Assembly: GCA_945946715.1 (NCBI GenBank)
Contig: CAMEWU010000152.1
Span: forward strand, 1 to 5,536
Direction of reading: 5' to 3'
DNA length: 5,536 nucleotides
Origin: an uncultured Clostridium sp.
GTDB taxonomy: Bacteria > Bacillota > Clostridia > Lachnospirales > Lachnospiraceae
Position numbers and translations under genes: made by a program. Shown here one piece after another: positions 5,175 through 5,536 of the stretch. The notes below the pieces were generated by a model, which worked only from the letters and a program-made list of their open reading frames with translations, did not search any database and had not been told where the DNA came from. Within the stretch, counting starts at the first letter, position 1, and the number at the start of each line of letters is the position of its first letter.

Positions 5175-5536
5175 TTAGCATGTACTATCCAGCCACTTAG
5201 CAACACCATCTTCATCATTTGATGAAATAATTGCAGTAGCATATTTTTTTAAATCCTCATGAGCATTTTGAACAGCATAGCTTTCATCAGCCAGTTCAAA
5301 CATATCAATATCATTTTTACCATCACCAAAAACAATTAATTTCTCGCATTTCAACAATCCTTGTAATTGTTTTATCGCATTTGACTTGGAAGCAGCTATA
5401 GGCATAATCTCAAGCCATTGTTCATTCGTATAAATATCTGTCTGATAAACGCAATGAAAATTATTTTTATATTTATCATATAACGGCTTAAGTTTCTCCG
5501 GTTCATCTATACAAGTAATATAAAAAATATCTCCCA
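5175..5536 (-). CDS. Cof-type HAD-superfamily phosphatase, C-terminal part (5' end outside window)
   Basis: The minus-strand frame is open from the right edge to a TAA at 5175-5177, giving 119 visible residues. That is a little under half of the roughly 260-270 expected for a Cof-like (type IIB cap) HAD hydrolase, a cytoplasmic Mg-dependent phosphatase of sugar phosphates, nucleotides or related metabolites. The visible part covers the end of the cap (YQTDIYTNEQWLEIMP), motif III lysine in AASKSNAIKQL (about 5385-5387), and motif IV GDGKNDIDMFELADESYAVQNA (acidic residues around 5310-5327), followed by the usual NDEDGVAKWL tail. The catalytic DxD of motif I would lie outside the window. The ATG at 5405 is an internal methionine: the preceding 43 codons clearly belong to the same domain. 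The specific substrate cannot be inferred. Confidence 0.9.
   Translation of the reverse strand, partial: GDIFYITCIDEPEKLKPLYDKYKNNFHCVYQTDIYTNEQWLEIMPIAASKSNAIKQLQGLLKCEKLIVFGDGKNDIDMFELADESYAVQNAHEDLKKYATAIISSNDEDGVAKWLDSTC

Overview
The window looks like chromosomal DNA from a low-GC Firmicute of class Clostridia, most likely a member of the Lachnospiraceae. The basis is the AT-rich base composition, strong AGGAGG-type ribosome binding sites, a DUF5688-type protein at the left edge (a family I associate mainly with Lachnospiraceae), and a vitamin-type ECF transporter S component. Genus cannot be decided from this sequence. Both edges cut through genes. There are no tRNA or rRNA genes, no CRISPR array and no insertion sequence, and no gap between genes exceeds about 160 bp.

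Layout, left to right. (1) Positions 1-363, plus strand: the C-terminal 120 residues of a DUF5688-type protein. It converges on hisC across a strong two-way terminator hairpin (371-394). (2) 402-1457, minus: a complete histidinol-phosphate/aromatic aminotransferase (HisC) standing alone, with its own promoter. A perfect 9-bp inverted repeat lies over the start-site region of that promoter. (3) 1571-3440, minus: a three-gene operon in the order GntR-family (YtrA-like) repressor, ABC ATPase, ABC-2 permease. Both junctions are 4-bp ATGA overlaps. It is driven by a near-consensus sigma-A promoter (TTGACA-17 nt-TATACT) embedded in an elaborate operator made of five phased half-sites. (4) 3597-4575, minus: a two-gene unit, an ECF transporter S component followed by an overlapping DUF1893 protein, with its own promoter and a good intrinsic terminator. 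(5) 4733-5536, minus: a single-domain EamA (DMT) transporter preceded 28 bp upstream by the C-terminal half of a Cof-type HAD phosphatase cut by the right edge.

How they work together. The GntR/ABC unit resembles self-regulated, drug- or envelope-stress-responsive ABC exporters: the repressor would shut its own promoter until an effector releases it, then ATPase and permease would be made in coupled amounts. The S component probably borrows shared ECF energising subunits encoded elsewhere, and the overlapping DUF1893 protein may act on, or sense, the imported compound. That pairing is the least understood part of the window. The remaining genes look like ordinary housekeeping or transport genes. 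I do not see a clear-cut new defence or mobile system here.
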